From NCBI GenBank assembly GCA_017501025.1, contig JAFVXS010000160.1:1-5897 (forward strand): DNA of 5,897 nucleotides, read 5' to 3'. Source of the DNA: Alistipes sp. (GTDB lineage: Bacteria; Bacteroidota; Bacteroidia; Bacteroidales; Rikenellaceae). The position numbers and the translations under genes were made by a program. The notes under the pieces were generated by a model, which saw only the letters and a list, made by a program, of their open reading frames with translations, did no database searches and had not been told where the DNA came from. This document shows, piece after piece, positions 5,751 to 5,897 of the stretch (positions within the stretch are counted from its first letter, which is position 1; the number at the start of each line of letters is the position of its first letter).

Positions 5751-5897
5751 TTATGCGAGCGGAGTTACGCTAACGTAAGACTTGCCCGATGCCTTCTTTG
5801 TGAAGACAACAGTTCCGTTTACCAAAGCGAGCGTTGACACAAATCTTCCCGATATTGATGAGGAAAAGTTTCTTCTTGTTATGGAAGTACATTCTCA
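5751..5897 (-). CDS. rpmA: Ribosomal protein L27, C-terminal end (partial, possibly broken)
   Basis: The last 25 codons read ALVNGTVVFTKK then ASGKSYVSVTPLA and a TAA stop. This fits the C-terminal strand region of bacterial L27 (pattern ALxxGxVxF...K..SYVSVxP). L27 is a large-subunit protein near the peptidyl-transferase centre. Upstream of that, family members have GKDHTLFALV, but here the same frame gives GRFVSTLALV. It then gives Ser/Arg-rich residues unlike L27, and a TGA sits at the window edge (5895-5897). So either the gene is frameshifted or truncated, the sequence is misjoined near 5830, or the L27 call is wrong. The perfect terminator downstream supports a real expressed gene ending here. 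The assignment rests on a short match made by eye. Confidence 0.5.

Overview
The window looks like chromosomal DNA from a Bacteroidales bacterium. Three things support this. The two promoters I can see match the Bacteroidetes pattern (a -7 element TAnnTTTG with a TTG/TTTG-like -33 element). Starts are not consistently preceded by Shine-Dalgarno sequences. The SerC and SerA proteins read like Bacteroidales versions. The genus cannot be fixed from sequence alone. Every convincing gene is on the minus strand, so transcription runs from high to low coordinates.

From the right edge (first transcribed): 5751-5897 holds what appears to be the C-terminal end of ribosomal protein L27 (rpmA). Its frame loses resemblance to L27 near 5830 and meets a stop at the window edge. 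It is followed by a clear intrinsic terminator (5692-5727). A promoter at 5639-5669 then starts a four-gene run: three consecutive secreted S1/P1-type zinc nucleases (4770-5603, 3907-4761, 3054-3878) and a secreted PHP-domain phosphoesterase (1840-3018). The gaps are 8, 28 and 35 bases, and a strong hairpin at 1785-1815 closes the unit. All four proteins have signal peptides, so the operon probably encodes an envelope or extracellular set that breaks down nucleic acids or other phosphodiesters. The flanking nucleases (first and third) keep all nine expected zinc ligands and resemble each other closely. The middle one has lost three and may be a pseudoenzyme or may bind metal differently.

The second unit is serine biosynthesis. 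A 312-base gap holds a 20-base perfect palindrome directly upstream of a good promoter (1564-1596). Then come serC (448-1527) and the first 123 codons of serA (371 down to 1), which runs off the left edge. SerA makes 3-phosphohydroxypyruvate and SerC aminates it to phosphoserine, so these are consecutive steps encoded side by side.

The serine genes and the rpmA end are ordinary housekeeping DNA. The nuclease/PHP operon is the accessory part and the most interesting. I see no mobile element, CRISPR array, tRNA or rRNA.
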